Notes: a model not told the origin generated them from the letters alone. DNA of 63,464 bases from Desulfococcaceae bacterium HSG9 (GCA_030378005.1 JAUCGF010000093.1:1-63464), one strand, 5' to 3'; positions 34,309-44,078 are shown, counted from the stretch's first letter. Numbers and translations are program-made.

Positions 34309-35199
34309 ATGAAAAAAAAGAAAGCTGTCCGTTTGGGACGCAACTCCTCTTGTCCATGTGGCAGCGGGCTTAAATATAAAAAATGCTGCCTCGGTAAAAA
34401 AAGACCCGTAGGTGTTGACGCACACATAAAATATGCTAAAAAACACAAAATACGATTGAAAACCAAAGCAGACATCCAAGCCATTCGTATTGCCGGAAAA
34501 ATTGCATTGGAAACGCTTGATCGAGTGGAAGCCTATATCCGTCCGGGCATCACTACGGATTCAATCAACACGCTGGTTCACGATTTCACCATTAAAAACG
34601 GTGCAACGCCGGCACCGCTTAACTACAAAGGTTTTCCCAAGAGCGTATGTGTTTCCATAAATGATGTCATCTGCCATGGCATCCCCGGCCCGCGTATTCT
34701 TCAAGATGGTGATATTGTCAATGTTGATGTCACACCGATTTTAAATGGCTATTATGCGGATGTTAACAAAACTTTTTTTGTCGGCAACCCGGGGCCGGAA
34801 TCCCTGAAAATTGTCCGTGTTACCCGTGAATGCTTAAAAGCCGGTATCGCAATGGTGCGTCCGGGTGCCACTCTGGGTGATATTGGTTGGGCGATTCAAC
34901 GCCATGCGCATAAAAACAAATGTTCGGTGGTTGAAGAATTTGTCGGCCATGGCGTTGGATTCGCCTTCCATGAACCGCCCCAGGTGTTGCATTATGGCCG
35001 CCGAAAGGAAGGTATCAACCTTATTCCGGGTATGGTCTTCACCATTGAACCGATGATCAATCTGGGGAAAAAAGATCTTCATGTGTTAGATGATGGCTGG
35101 ACGGCTGTTACGGATGATCATTCGCTATCCGCTCAATTTGAACAAACGATTCTGGTGACAGATGCGGGGTATGAGAGCCTGACACCTTTCGAACTATGA
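34309..35199 (+). CDS. map: Methionine aminopeptidase with N-terminal SEC-C zinc motif
   Basis: A 296-residue type I enzyme that removes the initiator Met from new proteins. Residues ~10-28 (RNSSCPCGSGLKYKKCC) are a SEC-C zinc motif, as in the longer bacterial MetAPs. The catalytic domain shows metal ligands in NVDVTPILNGYYADVNKTFF (two Asp), FVGHGVGFAFHEPP (His), FTIEPM (Glu) and FEQTILV (Glu). The start is ATG at 34309, with only a weak ribosome site. Confidence 0.92.
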   Translation: MKKKKAVRLGRNSSCPCGSGLKYKKCCLGKKRPVGVDAHIKYAKKHKIRLKTKADIQAIRIAGKIALETLDRVEAYIRPGITTDSINTLVHDFTIKNGATPAPLNYKGFPKSVCVSINDVICHGIPGPRILQDGDIVNVDVTPILNGYYADVNKTFFVGNPGPESLKIVRVTRECLKAGIAMVRPGATLGDIGWAIQRHAHKNKCSVVEEFVGHGVGFAFHEPPQVLHYGRRKEGINLIPGMVFTIEPMINLGKKDLHVLDDGWTAVTDDHSLSAQFEQTILVTDAGYESLTPFEL

Positions 35200-35290
35200 G
35201 TTTTAAATTGTTCTATCAAACAAGAGGTGCGCTTCTGTAAAATTCGGGCGGTCACTTTTAAAATTTCACGTTAAAATCGGAGAAATGGAT

Positions 35291-36157
35291 ATGAAAACGC
35301 TAAAGATCATTCTTATATCATGGATGTTATACCATGGAAGTATCTCTTGCAATGCGTTCTGCCAGGATGAATCCACCGTCATCAAAGAGCCTTTATGGGA
35401 AATCGGTGTTGTGGGTGCATCCATTTATATACCGCATTATCGAGGTTCAGATGAATACACTTGGTGGGCTTTGCCTATGCCGTATGTAATTTACCGGGGT
35501 GATGTTATTCGAGCGACGCGCGAAGGTGTCAGGGGCATCTTTTTTAACAGTGCTGATTTTGAATCCAGTATCTCGGTTTTCGGAAACCCGCCGGTGCCTG
35601 ATGACAACGAGGCGCGTGAGGGAATGCCTGACTTAGATGCCCTTTTTGAAATCGGGCCTTCCTTAAAATGGTTTATTTTTGGACGTAATCCGATTCAGAA
35701 TTTATATTTAATGGGTTCGTTACGGGCCGCTTCTTCGATTAATTTTGACGGCGGCGTAAATTTTGAATATCAGGGATTCAACGGAGAATTTAATCTGATT
35801 TACCATGATCGCCAATTTTATAAAAACCACGGGTTTAAATATTTTATAGAAGCCGGCTTGAATATGGCGGATCATAAACTGAACAGCTATTTTTATGATG
35901 TACCGACGATGTATGTTACATCGGATAGAAGCGCTTTTCAATCGGATGGCGGATATGCCGGTTTTTCACTGACGGTCAGCATACAGCAGGATATCACCAA
36001 AAATATTGCAATCGGCTTTTATTCGCGCTGGGACAATCTGAATGGTACTGTGTACGCTGACAGTCCGCTGGTACGGGAAGATAATAATTTTGTGGGGGGA
36101 TGCGCCCTCATCTGGAAATTGGCGCATTCCAAACGCAAGGTGGAATCGGACGAATAA
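35291..36157 (+). CDS. MipA/OmpV family outer-membrane protein
   Basis: A 288-residue exported beta-barrel. Residues ~1-25 are a signal peptide (LKIILISWMLYHGSISCNAF). GVVGASIYIPHYRGSDEYTW followed by WALPMPYVIYRGD (~38-75) is the start typical of MipA/OmpV proteins; alternating hydrophobic beta strands follow, ending with a C-terminal strand. GGAG lies seven bases before ATG at 35291, better than the ATG six bases earlier. Roles include envelope scaffolding or porin function. Confidence 0.72.
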   Translation: MKTLKIILISWMLYHGSISCNAFCQDESTVIKEPLWEIGVVGASIYIPHYRGSDEYTWWALPMPYVIYRGDVIRATREGVRGIFFNSADFESSISVFGNPPVPDDNEAREGMPDLDALFEIGPSLKWFIFGRNPIQNLYLMGSLRAASSINFDGGVNFEYQGFNGEFNLIYHDRQFYKNHGFKYFIEAGLNMADHKLNSYFYDVPTMYVTSDRSAFQSDGGYAGFSLTVSIQQDITKNIAIGFYSRWDNLNGTVYADSPLVREDNNFVGGCALIWKLAHSKRKVESDE

Positions 36158-36163
36158 CTTTAG

Positions 36164-36751
36164 TTAAGGGATTTCACAAGACGATGTTCCTTTGGCATAA
36201 GCGTCAAGCACCAGCCAGGTCTTTACGTCAAATTTCAGTTCGGATTGATTGAGCATCTGCCGGGCTTGGGTAGGCGATATAAAAATCACCGAGATATCCT
36301 CGGAGCTTTCATTAAGCTGATTAGAAGGCTCGCCATCACATTCGGCAAACACCATGGCTACGGATTCATCAGTCATACCGCTTGATGAATACAGCGGCGG
36401 GCTGATATGGCCAACATGACGCAAATTGAGACCGGTTTCCTCTTTGAGTTCGCGGCGGCTGGCTTCCTCTAAGGTTTCGTTTTCGTCTATCAGCCCTGCC
36501 GGAAAACCATATTGATACCCGCCAAGCGGCACTCGAAACTCTTTTATAACAACTAACTTTTTCTTTTTTTGATGAAACGGAACAATCACCACAGCATCCG
36601 GTATATTGAACTCTCCGGTGACGCACTTAGGCTGTGCCAATCGTGAAGCAATCTGCCACTTTTTTTCGTTTCCGTTTCGATCTGAATATGCTATCTGAAA
36701 CAAATTTAAGTGAACATTATCGGTAATTTTATCAATTTTTTTAATTTCCAT
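36164..36751 (-). CDS. NUDIX hydrolase
   Basis: A 195-residue hydrolase of nucleoside-diphosphate-linked compounds. GLIDENETLEEASRRELKEE followed by TGL (~89-111) is a complete Nudix box (GX5EX7REUXEEXGU). The N-terminal beta region resembles ADP-ribose pyrophosphatase relatives. It is convergent with the MipA gene, whose stop lies 6 nt away. Confidence 0.85.
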   Translation of the reverse strand: MEIKKIDKITDNVHLNLFQIAYSDRNGNEKKWQIASRLAQPKCVTGEFNIPDAVVIVPFHQKKKKLVVIKEFRVPLGGYQYGFPAGLIDENETLEEASRRELKEETGLNLRHVGHISPPLYSSSGMTDESVAMVFAECDGEPSNQLNESSEDISVIFISPTQARQMLNQSELKFDVKTWLVLDAYAKGTSSCEIP

Positions 36752-37004
36752 GATGATCCTTTCAAATTTTTGGCATCCTTTTTATTACAATGCTTCGGAC
36801 AGTTTTAAAATTAAAAAAGTCAATTATATAAACATATAAATTAAAAAAACTGTCTGAAATATTGACAAAGATGATACCAAATTATTAAAGATTTGTCGTT
36901 AAGAAAATACAACTTGAGCCAGAAAAAATTACTGACCATAGCTGACAAGCCACACGAGAACACCGGTTTTATATTTATAAATCTATGATAAGAGGTAAAT
37001 GAAA

Positions 37005-38702
37005 ATGATTTTAAATCCGAAAAAAGAAAAATTTGAGCATCTTGATGAACCTTCGAGAGAAATAATGCTTAAAACCATTGATTTTTTTGAAAAGATGGGT
37101 AAAGCAAAACTTAAAAAAGACTATCATGAGCGGGTATGGTATTCTGATTTTCTTGAATTTATAAAAGAAAATAAGATATTCGCCACTTTGCTGACTCCAT
37201 CTGAATACAGCGACGATCCCGATACACGCTGGGATACGGCAAGGATTTGTGATTTTAATGAAATTTTAGGATTTTATGGCCTGTCATACTGGTACACATG
37301 GCAAGTGACAATTCTTGGTCTCGGCCCGATTTGGATGGGGAATAATGAAGAAGTCAAGAAAAAGACCGCCGCCTTATTGGAACAAGGCCATATCTTTGCT
37401 TTCGGGCTTTCGGAAAAAGCGCATGGCGCAGACCTTTACTCCTCGGAAATGGCGCTGACACCTCTGGCGGAAGGCAAATATGTGGCTGACGGAGGTAAAT
37501 ATTATATTGGAAATGCCAATGAAGCCGGTTTTGTTTCCACCTTTGGCAAAAATTCTGAAACAGATGAATATGTGTTTTTTGTCGTCAATCCTGAACATGA
37601 AAATTATGATTTGGTTCAAAATGTTGTGGAATGGCAGGGCTATGTGGCCGAATATGCGCTTAGTTCTTATCCGATTACGGATGCTGAAATTCTTTCTACC
37701 GGCCGCGATGCGTGGGATTCCGCATTAAATACCATTAATGTCGGCAAATTCAACTTGGGATGGGCATCTATCGGCATTTGCACGCATGCTTTTTACGAAG
37801 CTGTAACCCATGCATCCGGCCGCAATCTTTACGGCAAGTTTGTCACTGATTTCCCTCATATCCAACAATTGTTCACAGACGCCTATACCCGTCTGGCCGC
37901 GATGAAACTTTTTGCATCAAGGGCTGGTGACTACATGCGGTCTGCTTCTTCGGAAGACAGGCGCTATCTGCTGTTTAATCCTATCGTTAAAATGAAAGTT
38001 ACGACTCAGGGGGAAGAAGTGATTAACCTTCTCTGGGATGTCATAGCGGCCCGAGGTTTTGAAAAAGATGTTTATTTTGAAACCGCAGCCCAGGATATTC
38101 GTGCTTTGCCCAAGCTTGAAGGAACTGTTCATGTGAACATGGCGCTCATTATCAAATTTATGGCAAATTATTTTTTCAATCCCGATAAATTCCCTGAAAT
38201 TCCCAAATGCTGTGATGCGACAAATGATGATTTCCTTTTTAATCAGGGGGCGACCAAAGGACTTGGACAAATTCGTTTTCATGATTCCAATATCGCTTAT
38301 AACAGCGTTGATCTGCCGAATGTCGCTATATTCAAAGAGCAGATTGAAGTGCTGAAACAGTTTCTTATGACCGCCACGCCCAGTAAAGAACAGGCACTGG
38401 ATATTGATTTTCTCTTAAACCTTGGCGAATTATTTACCCTGGTGGCGTATGGCCAACTTATTATTGAAAATTCAAAAATAGAAAACGTTGAAGATGATCT
38501 TTTAGATCAGATGTTTGATTTTATGATCAGAGATTTTTCCAAATATGCGCTTCAGATGTACTCTAAAACCAGCAGCACGGAAAAACAGATGGAATTGTGC
38601 ATGAAAATGGTTAAAAAACCTGCGGTGAATGTGAAGCGTTTTCAGAATATATGGCAAAATTATGTGAAAGTGTTAAATAATGCCTATACGATGAATCCGT
38701 AA
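37005..38702 (+). CDS. Acyl-CoA dehydrogenase family protein
   Basis: A 565-residue flavoenzyme. WQVTILGLGPIWMGNNEEVK and IFAFGLSEKAHGADLYSSEM (~95-150) are the substrate and FAD-binding middle region; the helical C-terminal domain covers ~240-400, followed by an extended tail as in the larger members. It oxidises an acyl-CoA in the cytoplasm and passes electrons to ETF in known relatives. ATG at 37005 sits nine bases after AGAGG; ATG at 36999 is the alternative but lies too close to it. Substrate unknown. Confidence 0.82.
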   Translation: MILNPKKEKFEHLDEPSREIMLKTIDFFEKMGKAKLKKDYHERVWYSDFLEFIKENKIFATLLTPSEYSDDPDTRWDTARICDFNEILGFYGLSYWYTWQVTILGLGPIWMGNNEEVKKKTAALLEQGHIFAFGLSEKAHGADLYSSEMALTPLAEGKYVADGGKYYIGNANEAGFVSTFGKNSETDEYVFFVVNPEHENYDLVQNVVEWQGYVAEYALSSYPITDAEILSTGRDAWDSALNTINVGKFNLGWASIGICTHAFYEAVTHASGRNLYGKFVTDFPHIQQLFTDAYTRLAAMKLFASRAGDYMRSASSEDRRYLLFNPIVKMKVTTQGEEVINLLWDVIAARGFEKDVYFETAAQDIRALPKLEGTVHVNMALIIKFMANYFFNPDKFPEIPKCCDATNDDFLFNQGATKGLGQIRFHDSNIAYNSVDLPNVAIFKEQIEVLKQFLMTATPSKEQALDIDFLLNLGELFTLVAYGQLIIENSKIENVEDDLLDQMFDFMIRDFSKYALQMYSKTSSTEKQMELCMKMVKKPAVNVKRFQNIWQNYVKVLNNAYTMNP

Positions 38703-38810
38703 GTGAGATTGGGGAGTCGTTCTTTGACACCACAAAATAGACCGACAAAGGAAAGTGCTGGCGTGTTATGAACATCTTAGGATCAGGGATTTACCCATTT
38801 GGAGTGCAAA

Positions 38811-38854
38811 CTTCAATTTGCCTTGTCCTTGACGCAAGCTGAAGCCAGCATTCC
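38811..38854. repeat. GGAGTGCAAACTTCA-type palindrome
   Basis: GGAGTGCAAACTTCAATTTG faces CAAGCTGAAGCCAGCATTCC with a few mismatches. It lies between the acyl-CoA dehydrogenase and the TRAP receptor genes, which converge. Confidence 0.65.
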
Positions 38855-38904
38855 CCCTTTCCAAAATAGGGAAGTTATTTTGTCTCCGTTCCTTATGCAA
38901 TTTG

Positions 38905-38947
38905 CATACGCAGATTTCAGATCGCAATAACCTGAAATCCGCGTATG
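38905..38947. terminator. Hairpin between convergent genes
   Basis: CATACGCAGATTTCAG (38905-38920) pairs with CTGAAATCCGCGTATG (38932-38947) with one mismatch, followed by TTTCC. It probably ends transcription from both directions. The sequence just before it, GGGAAGTTATTTTGTCTCCG, matches an arm of the nested palindrome at 17975-18107. Confidence 0.5.
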
Positions 38948-38978
38948 TTTCCATAATACGTTTAAACACTAAAAAAAA

Positions 38979-40004
38979 CTACGGCGTGGAATGTTTTTTG
39001 CTAAATGCTTTGATATCATCCACAATTGCTTTGGCCGGCAATCCTTTTTTCTTGGCGTCGGCCATCCATTTTTCCGTAATCGGTGCGAGTAACAGATTCC
39101 ATTTGGCCAATTCTTCGTCGGCCAGTTGATAAAAATTCACCTTATGTTTTTCTTTAGACCAGATTACGGCGTCTTTGGCATGATTGTCCATATAAATACC
39201 GGTCCATTTGGCCTGCTCCTCGCCCAGTTCTTCCATCACTTTCTGAATTCTGGGAGGCAATTTTTTCCAAGAGTCCATGTTCATCACAACGGCAAACGGA
39301 TAGATAACCGTGTCGGTCATGGTAACGTGCTTACAGATTTCGGCAAATTTAAGGTCTTTCATCACTTCTAACGAAGAAAACAGCCCTTGTACAACACCTT
39401 TTTGCAAAGCTTCGGGTGTGGCTGACATGGGCATTCCCACCTGATTGGCACCCCAGGCTTTAAGAATCTGAGCTGCGCCACCAGAGGCTCTTAGATCAAG
39501 CCCTTTGATCTGCTCCAATGTTTGAACGGGAACTTTGGACATAATATTGGCCGGAGCGGTGGTGAACATGGTTAACACTTTGACTTTGGAAAACGCTTTG
39601 GGTTTATGCTTTTTGTAAAGCTCCCACAAAGTCAGGCTGCCTACGAGTGAGCTTGGTATGCCCAAAGGCAAACTGGTAGCATTGGTAAGCGTGAAACGAC
39701 CGGGTTGGTAGGCCATGCACAGACAGCCGATATCAGCCTGCCCGGCGATAACGCCATCCATCATCGCTTTGGCCTTTAAAAGTGTTCCACCCGGAAAAGT
39801 CTTGATGACCACTTCGCCTTTAGTGCGTTTTTCCACTTCATCTTTCCAGCGTTCCATTTGGACGCAAGGGAAAGTCGGCGCAGGCGGAAAATTGGCGTAA
39901 TTCAGTTCAATCGGTGCGGCCACAGCCGCTGTCGGATGACACACAACCCCCATAACAGATGCCGCAAACATCACGGCGACTAACAATACAATCTTTTTAC
40001 CCAT
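38979..40004 (-). CDS. TRAP transporter periplasmic receptor (DctP family)
   Basis: A 341-residue solute receptor. Residues ~1-28 are a signal peptide (KKIVLLVAVMFAASVMGVV). KGLDLRASGGAAQILKAWGA followed by NQVGMPMSATPEALQKGVVQ (~165-205) contains the conserved region with the carboxylate-binding Arg of DctP proteins. GGAGGTTTGTTACT precedes ATG. No DctQ or DctM membrane gene is adjacent, so it is an orphan receptor or serves a distant transporter. Confidence 0.85.
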   Translation of the reverse strand: MGKKIVLLVAVMFAASVMGVVCHPTAAVAAPIELNYANFPPAPTFPCVQMERWKDEVEKRTKGEVVIKTFPGGTLLKAKAMMDGVIAGQADIGCLCMAYQPGRFTLTNATSLPLGIPSSLVGSLTLWELYKKHKPKAFSKVKVLTMFTTAPANIMSKVPVQTLEQIKGLDLRASGGAAQILKAWGANQVGMPMSATPEALQKGVVQGLFSSLEVMKDLKFAEICKHVTMTDTVIYPFAVVMNMDSWKKLPPRIQKVMEELGEEQAKWTGIYMDNHAKDAVIWSKEKHKVNFYQLADEELAKWNLLLAPITEKWMADAKKKGLPAKAIVDDIKAFSKKHSTP

Positions 40005-40297
40005 AGTAACAAACCTCCTCTATTAATTAAAAAACATTAAAAATTCAGGCCAACCCAATTTGGCCTCACAAACCATAATGAAAAGAATTATTGCGAAATT
40101 GCAGGTTTAACCGTCCATTTTAAAAATAACACTTATTTTAAAAAGCTGGCGGTGTCAATATCGACATAAAAATAAAGCCGAATATTGATCTTGATATAAA
40201 GCATAAGCATAGTATATTCAATCAAAAGAATGGTCGCACAGAGCTAAAAATTGAGCTGAAAACACAAACAACAAAACTAAAACAAAGGATAGCAATT

Positions 40298-41485
40298 ATG
40301 GAAACAACCATTGGTGCCGGATTTGAGATGGCCGGAATAGCGTCAGGAATCAAAAAAAACAATGCGCCGGATTTGGGTTTGATTTATTCGCAGGTTCCAG
40401 CCCAGGCAGCCGGTGTTTTCACCCAAAACCTTGTCCAGGCCGCTCCGGTAATTTTAGACAAACAGCGAATCAAAAACGGGCTTTGCCAGGCAATTATTGT
40501 AAACAGCGGTAATGCCAATTGTTGTATTGGTGACCAAGGGGTGAAAGATGCCGAGGCAATGACCGCGTATATTGCCGACCGGCTTAATATTCCGGCCAAT
40601 ACGGTTTTAGCCGCTTCAACCGGTGTGATTGGCGCGCCTTTGCCCATTCAAAAGATCGAAGATGCGGTTCCTGCATTGGTCGATACTTTAAATCCCAAAG
40701 GCGTAAGTGCATTTGCACATGCGATTATGACGACTGACACAACCCCCAAAGCAGTTTCCCGTCAGTCTGAAATCGAAGGAAAACCTTTTAGCGTAACGGG
40801 CGTTGCCAAAGGCGTTGGCATGATAAATCCTGACATGGCCACCATGTTGGGATTTATCGTAACCGATGTCGGCATAAGCGACACCGCTTTTTTACACACT
40901 GCTCTCAAGAGCGGTGTTGAACGCTCTTTCAACCGGATTACGATTGATGGCGATACCAGCACCAATGACACGGTTTTAATAATGGCAAACGGAATGTCTG
41001 GGGCTGTGGTCAGTAATTCAGCACATCGCATCATATTTCAAAAAATTCTGGATGATGTGCTTATCACCCTTGCGCGGATGTTGGTAAAAGATGGTGAAGG
41101 TGCTACCAAGCTGGTTGAAATTACAGTTAAAGGTGCCGTGTCAGATGATGACGCCTTAAAAATTGCCTCGACCGTGGCGAATTCGAGTCTGGTAAAAACA
41201 GCTTTATTCGGCGAAGATGCCAATTGGGGACGTATTTTAGCGGCGACCGGACGCGCTCAGGCCTACATGCGTCCTGAAACAACCGACATCTATTTTGACA
41301 ATGTCCCGGTTTGCAAAAATGGGATGGGTTGCGGAGGCACGACCGAAACAGATGCGACACGCATTTTGAAAAAATCCGAATTTACGATAGTTGTTGATTT
41401 GAATCAGGGAACCGGAAGCGCCAGTATGCTGACATGTGATTTTTCCCTTGATTATGTTAAGATTAACGCTGATTATCGGTCATAA
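40298..41485 (+). CDS. argJ: Glutamate N-acetyltransferase / amino-acid acetyltransferase (ArgJ)
   Basis: A 395-residue bifunctional arginine-synthesis enzyme that moves acetyl from N-acetylornithine to glutamate. SGNANCCIGDQGVKDAEAMT (~68-87), GVGMINPDMATML (Thr at the self-cleavage site, ~182-194) and DGDTSTNDTV (~218-227) are the family signatures. Self-processing gives alpha and beta chains. No other arg gene is adjacent. Confidence 0.92.
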   Translation: METTIGAGFEMAGIASGIKKNNAPDLGLIYSQVPAQAAGVFTQNLVQAAPVILDKQRIKNGLCQAIIVNSGNANCCIGDQGVKDAEAMTAYIADRLNIPANTVLAASTGVIGAPLPIQKIEDAVPALVDTLNPKGVSAFAHAIMTTDTTPKAVSRQSEIEGKPFSVTGVAKGVGMINPDMATMLGFIVTDVGISDTAFLHTALKSGVERSFNRITIDGDTSTNDTVLIMANGMSGAVVSNSAHRIIFQKILDDVLITLARMLVKDGEGATKLVEITVKGAVSDDDALKIASTVANSSLVKTALFGEDANWGRILAATGRAQAYMRPETTDIYFDNVPVCKNGMGCGGTTETDATRILKKSEFTIVVDLNQGTGSASMLTCDFSLDYVKINADYRS

Positions 41486-41515
41486 GAATCGGTGTGCAAT
41501 CACGTTTCCCATTCC

Positions 41516-41573
41516 GGAGTGCAAACTTCAGTTTGCAGTGTGTGTGCTGTAACGCAAACTGAAGTTCGCACTC
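41516..41573. repeat. GGAGTGCAAACTTCA-type palindrome between convergent genes
   Basis: GGAGTGCAAACTTCAGTTTG pairs with CAAACTGAAGTTCGCACTC almost perfectly. It begins 30 nt after argJ and ends 2 nt before the stop of the FmdB gene, so it is well placed as a two-way terminator. Confidence 0.75.
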
Positions 41574-41575
41574 AT

Positions 41576-41824
41576 CTATCGCGTTGGTCCGGGAATATCA
41601 TAAGTAGTGCAATTTCCACTTGAGCAAGTGTGGGATTTGGGGCCTGAATAGGTCTGATTGCTTCCGGACGGCGCGCCCATATTAAATGAAGTATTGCTGA
41701 GTACGCGCTCAAAACTTTCCGCTTTGCATTTGGGACAGCACATTTCAGCGTCGTCATCTTGGTTCATTACCAGGATTTCAAATAATTCGTCACATTCTAA
41801 ACATCTGAATTCAAAAATTGGCAT
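41576..41824 (-). CDS. FmdB-type zinc-ribbon protein
   Basis: An 82-residue small regulator-like protein. MPIFEFRCLECDELFEILV and MCCPKCKAESFERVLSNTSF give the two CxxC knuckles of the FmdB/CxxC_CxxC_SSSS family. The tail is polar and low-complexity with two further Cys. ATG at 41824 follows AAAGGTGAATGCA. Role in the cell unknown. Confidence 0.8.
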   Translation of the reverse strand: MPIFEFRCLECDELFEILVMNQDDDAEMCCPKCKAESFERVLSNTSFNMGAPSGSNQTYSGPKSHTCSSGNCTTYDIPGPTR

Positions 41825-41840
41825 TGCATTCACCTTTTAA

Positions 41841-42323
41841 TTATATTACGTTTTCAGTAGTCTCTTTTTTCTCAACAGGCTTCCATTCCACATCTGCCTG
41901 AGACATCAAGGCGGTAATGATTCGACGGGTTCTATTAGACCGAAAAATAGCTTTAAGCGTTTCAATTAAACCAGCTTCATTATCTACATGTATAATTTCA
42001 TATTCCATAAAATTATCTGTTTTAGAATCAGTTTTAACATTAGTTCTTATTTCATCCAGAATTAATTCTTCTACATGTATCTTTAATGGGTACGTAATGG
42101 TTTCGTGTTCGAGAGCAAAAAGTTGATATCGATAGTTCCCTAAAGTCGGCGCAACAACATAAAAGTAATAAATTAAATTTTTCGGATTGTTGTTATCTCC
42201 GACAACTTCGCCTTGAACTAAATTGCCAGATTTTTCACCAAGCAGCGATGCTTGTTCTCTAAGTATCATTACAGGAGTTTTTATTCGTTCGTTTGCTATT
42301 TCAGGGGGCCACAAATCTAACAT
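41841..42323 (-). CDS. Conserved-looking protein of unknown function
   Basis: A 160-residue soluble protein I do not recognise. It has a beta-rich middle (LIYYFYVVAPTLGNYRYQLF) and a helical end (LIETLKAIFRSNRTRRIITA). AAGGAGGTATATT precedes ATG. It follows the EEP-nuclease-fold gene by 21 nt on the same strand and both are more AT-rich than the neighbours, so the two probably form an acquired pair. Confidence 0.55.
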   Translation of the reverse strand: MLDLWPPEIANERIKTPVMILREQASLLGEKSGNLVQGEVVGDNNNPKNLIYYFYVVAPTLGNYRYQLFALEHETITYPLKIHVEELILDEIRTNVKTDSKTDNFMEYEIIHVDNEAGLIETLKAIFRSNRTRRIITALMSQADVEWKPVEKKETTENVI

Positions 42324-42344
42324 AATATACCTCCTTATGAAATT

Positions 42345-43157
42345 TTAGAGACTTAATTTGAAACTGATTGGCAAATGATCTGAAAAATCCTTGTGATTTG
42401 GGATGCCTCTTGCAGTTAAAAAGGAACTATTGCCATCAGAGTGCAATATTTTGACGTCTGACGTGTTAAAAGCCGCTAATAAATCAGGGCGAATCAAAAC
42501 TTGATCATACAAATGCCAAAAATATTCTGAGTGTCCGGCACCTCTGTAATAATATGATCCTGGCGGGCTATTATCGGCATCCCCAAAAAAATTCCACATC
42601 GGATTGTAGAAAAATGGATAGTCCGTTTCCTGTACCGTGCGTTTACCCTGAAGCGCAATTTGGCGGGTCATAACCGCATGTAAACCATTGGCATTTACAA
42701 CGCCCTTCGAAAATGGATTCATATTAAAATCACCTACAAGAACAGTTCTCGAATGGCCGATTTCTTTCTCCGCTTTTTTTATCGCATCTGACAGCCTGCT
42801 TGCCTCTGCCGCTTGGCTATCTTCATCCCAATGAGGCTTGCCTGGGAAATGTACGGCTGCGATTAAGATATCTTCTAACCCAGGCAACTTTAAATTTCGG
42901 ATGGTTAATCTGTTCGTTTCCAAAATAGCCGGAATAAAATTTCTTGGAAATTTTGTGAATATTTTTACTTTGTCACATCCTAAACTAACCGCATAGTCAT
43001 AAAAAACACCTCTTTGGTTTAGCTTTTTCAGTATCCAACCAGGCTCAATATTAAATTCGGTAAAGATTAACACATCAAATCTGTGTTTTTGTGCAATCTT
43101 GACTATTATCTCATTTAAACCCTTTTTTTGAAGATTCCAAAATAGAAAGTTCAACAT
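42345..43157 (-). CDS. Endonuclease/exonuclease/phosphatase (EEP) fold protein
   Basis: A 270-residue hydrolase. LNFLFWNLQKKG (~2-13), FDVLIFTEFNIEPG (~27-40), VLVGDFNMNPFSKG (~138-151) and FSDHLPISFKLSL at the end give the Asn, Glu, Asp/Asn and His catalytic set of the EEP superfamily. Substrate may be DNA, RNA or a phospho-ester; sequence does not say. ATG at 43157 is preferred over an earlier in-frame start because the conserved fold begins right there. Confidence 0.72.
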   Translation of the reverse strand: MLNFLFWNLQKKGLNEIIVKIAQKHRFDVLIFTEFNIEPGWILKKLNQRGVFYDYAVSLGCDKVKIFTKFPRNFIPAILETNRLTIRNLKLPGLEDILIAAVHFPGKPHWDEDSQAAEASRLSDAIKKAEKEIGHSRTVLVGDFNMNPFSKGVVNANGLHAVMTRQIALQGKRTVQETDYPFFYNPMWNFFGDADNSPPGSYYYRGAGHSEYFWHLYDQVLIRPDLLAAFNTSDVKILHSDGNSSFLTARGIPNHKDFSDHLPISFKLSL

Positions 43158-43183
43158 AGAGGATGTTCGCCCTCTCAAATACT

Positions 43184-43513
43184 CTATTTGGGAATTAAAT
43201 CTTCACGGCGCGGGGAAAACGCTTCCAAAATATGCGCCGATTTATCTAAGCATCGAGCGCTATGAGGCTGGTCTGATAGGACATGGTAAGCCGCACCTTG
43301 GGTGACAACTTGGGTTTCATCGCCAATAGTCAATTCAATTGCGCCTTGCAGAACGGTTCCCATCTGTTCGTGCGGATGGCTGTGTTCGGGAATCGCCGCT
43401 CCGGGTTGTAAACGAAAAAACCCCATTGACATTTTTGCGCCAGTGATAATTCTCAACTCAACGCCTTCAACGGGTTGTTGGGTTTTAAGTTCGCTAATAT
43501 TGTGGAAGGTCAT
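43184..43513 (-). CDS. Cupin-domain protein
   Basis: A 109-residue single cupin. GFFRLQPGAAIPEHSHPHEQ (~31-50) supplies three metal-binding His and the Glu/Gln; GAAYHVLSDQPHSARC (~73-88) the fourth ligand His. Small cupins of this type act as metal-dependent enzymes or sensors. AAAGGAAAACAA precedes ATG. Confidence 0.8.
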   Translation of the reverse strand: MTFHNISELKTQQPVEGVELRIITGAKMSMGFFRLQPGAAIPEHSHPHEQMGTVLQGAIELTIGDETQVVTQGAAYHVLSDQPHSARCLDKSAHILEAFSPRREDLIPK

Positions 43514-43610
43514 TTGTTTTCCTTTGGGAAGCAGAAATTGTCTGAATCAGGATATACAGGATTAAATTCTGATTCAGACAATTCAAGTAAGATTAAATGT
43601 AGTAGGTGTA

Positions 43611-44078
43611 TTATTCTTCATCTTTAGGATGGCATTCAATACATCCGGTCGGTCCGACAGGAGCCAGTTGTTTCTTATTCGTAAACAAATCAACCGCCGC
43701 CAATTTACTATTTTCTAATTTAATCAATTTGTGGCATCCGATACAACGTTGATGATAGGCTTTTTTGTAGCTTGGTTTTTCAGTTTTATCCGCGCCTTTA
43801 GGCGTTTGTGCCTGGTCGTGACACTCTGAAGTGGTACAGCTCAAATTATCGGCGGTTCCGGTCCACTGGTGATGGCAGTCCCGACAACTGAATGAATAAT
43901 GTTGGGTATGGGAAAAATCCACTGGTGCTCTTTTGGCTTCAACTCCTTCCAGAGCTTCAATGGTAAGTTCAAACGGAATGCACAGTTGTTCCTCAGTATC
44001 TTCATCGGCAACACCCCATACCGCCCCGAAACCCATTGTCAGAACCACTGCAAAAATAATCGTTACAAATCGCTTCAT
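43611..44078 (-). CDS. Class III tetraheme cytochrome c (cytochrome c3 type)
   Basis: A 155-residue periplasmic electron carrier. Residues ~1-25 are a signal peptide (FVTIIFAVVLTMGFGAVWGV). Four heme motifs occur: CRDCH, CTTSECH (a CX4CH site), CIGCH and CIECH. DFSHTQHY provides the typical distal His pair. In sulfate reducers this protein links hydrogenases and formate dehydrogenases to membrane complexes. ATG at 44078 lies six bases after AAGGAGG. Confidence 0.88.
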   Translation of the reverse strand: MKRFVTIIFAVVLTMGFGAVWGVADEDTEEQLCIPFELTIEALEGVEAKRAPVDFSHTQHYSFSCRDCHHQWTGTADNLSCTTSECHDQAQTPKGADKTEKPSYKKAYHQRCIGCHKLIKLENSKLAAVDLFTNKKQLAPVGPTGCIECHPKDEE

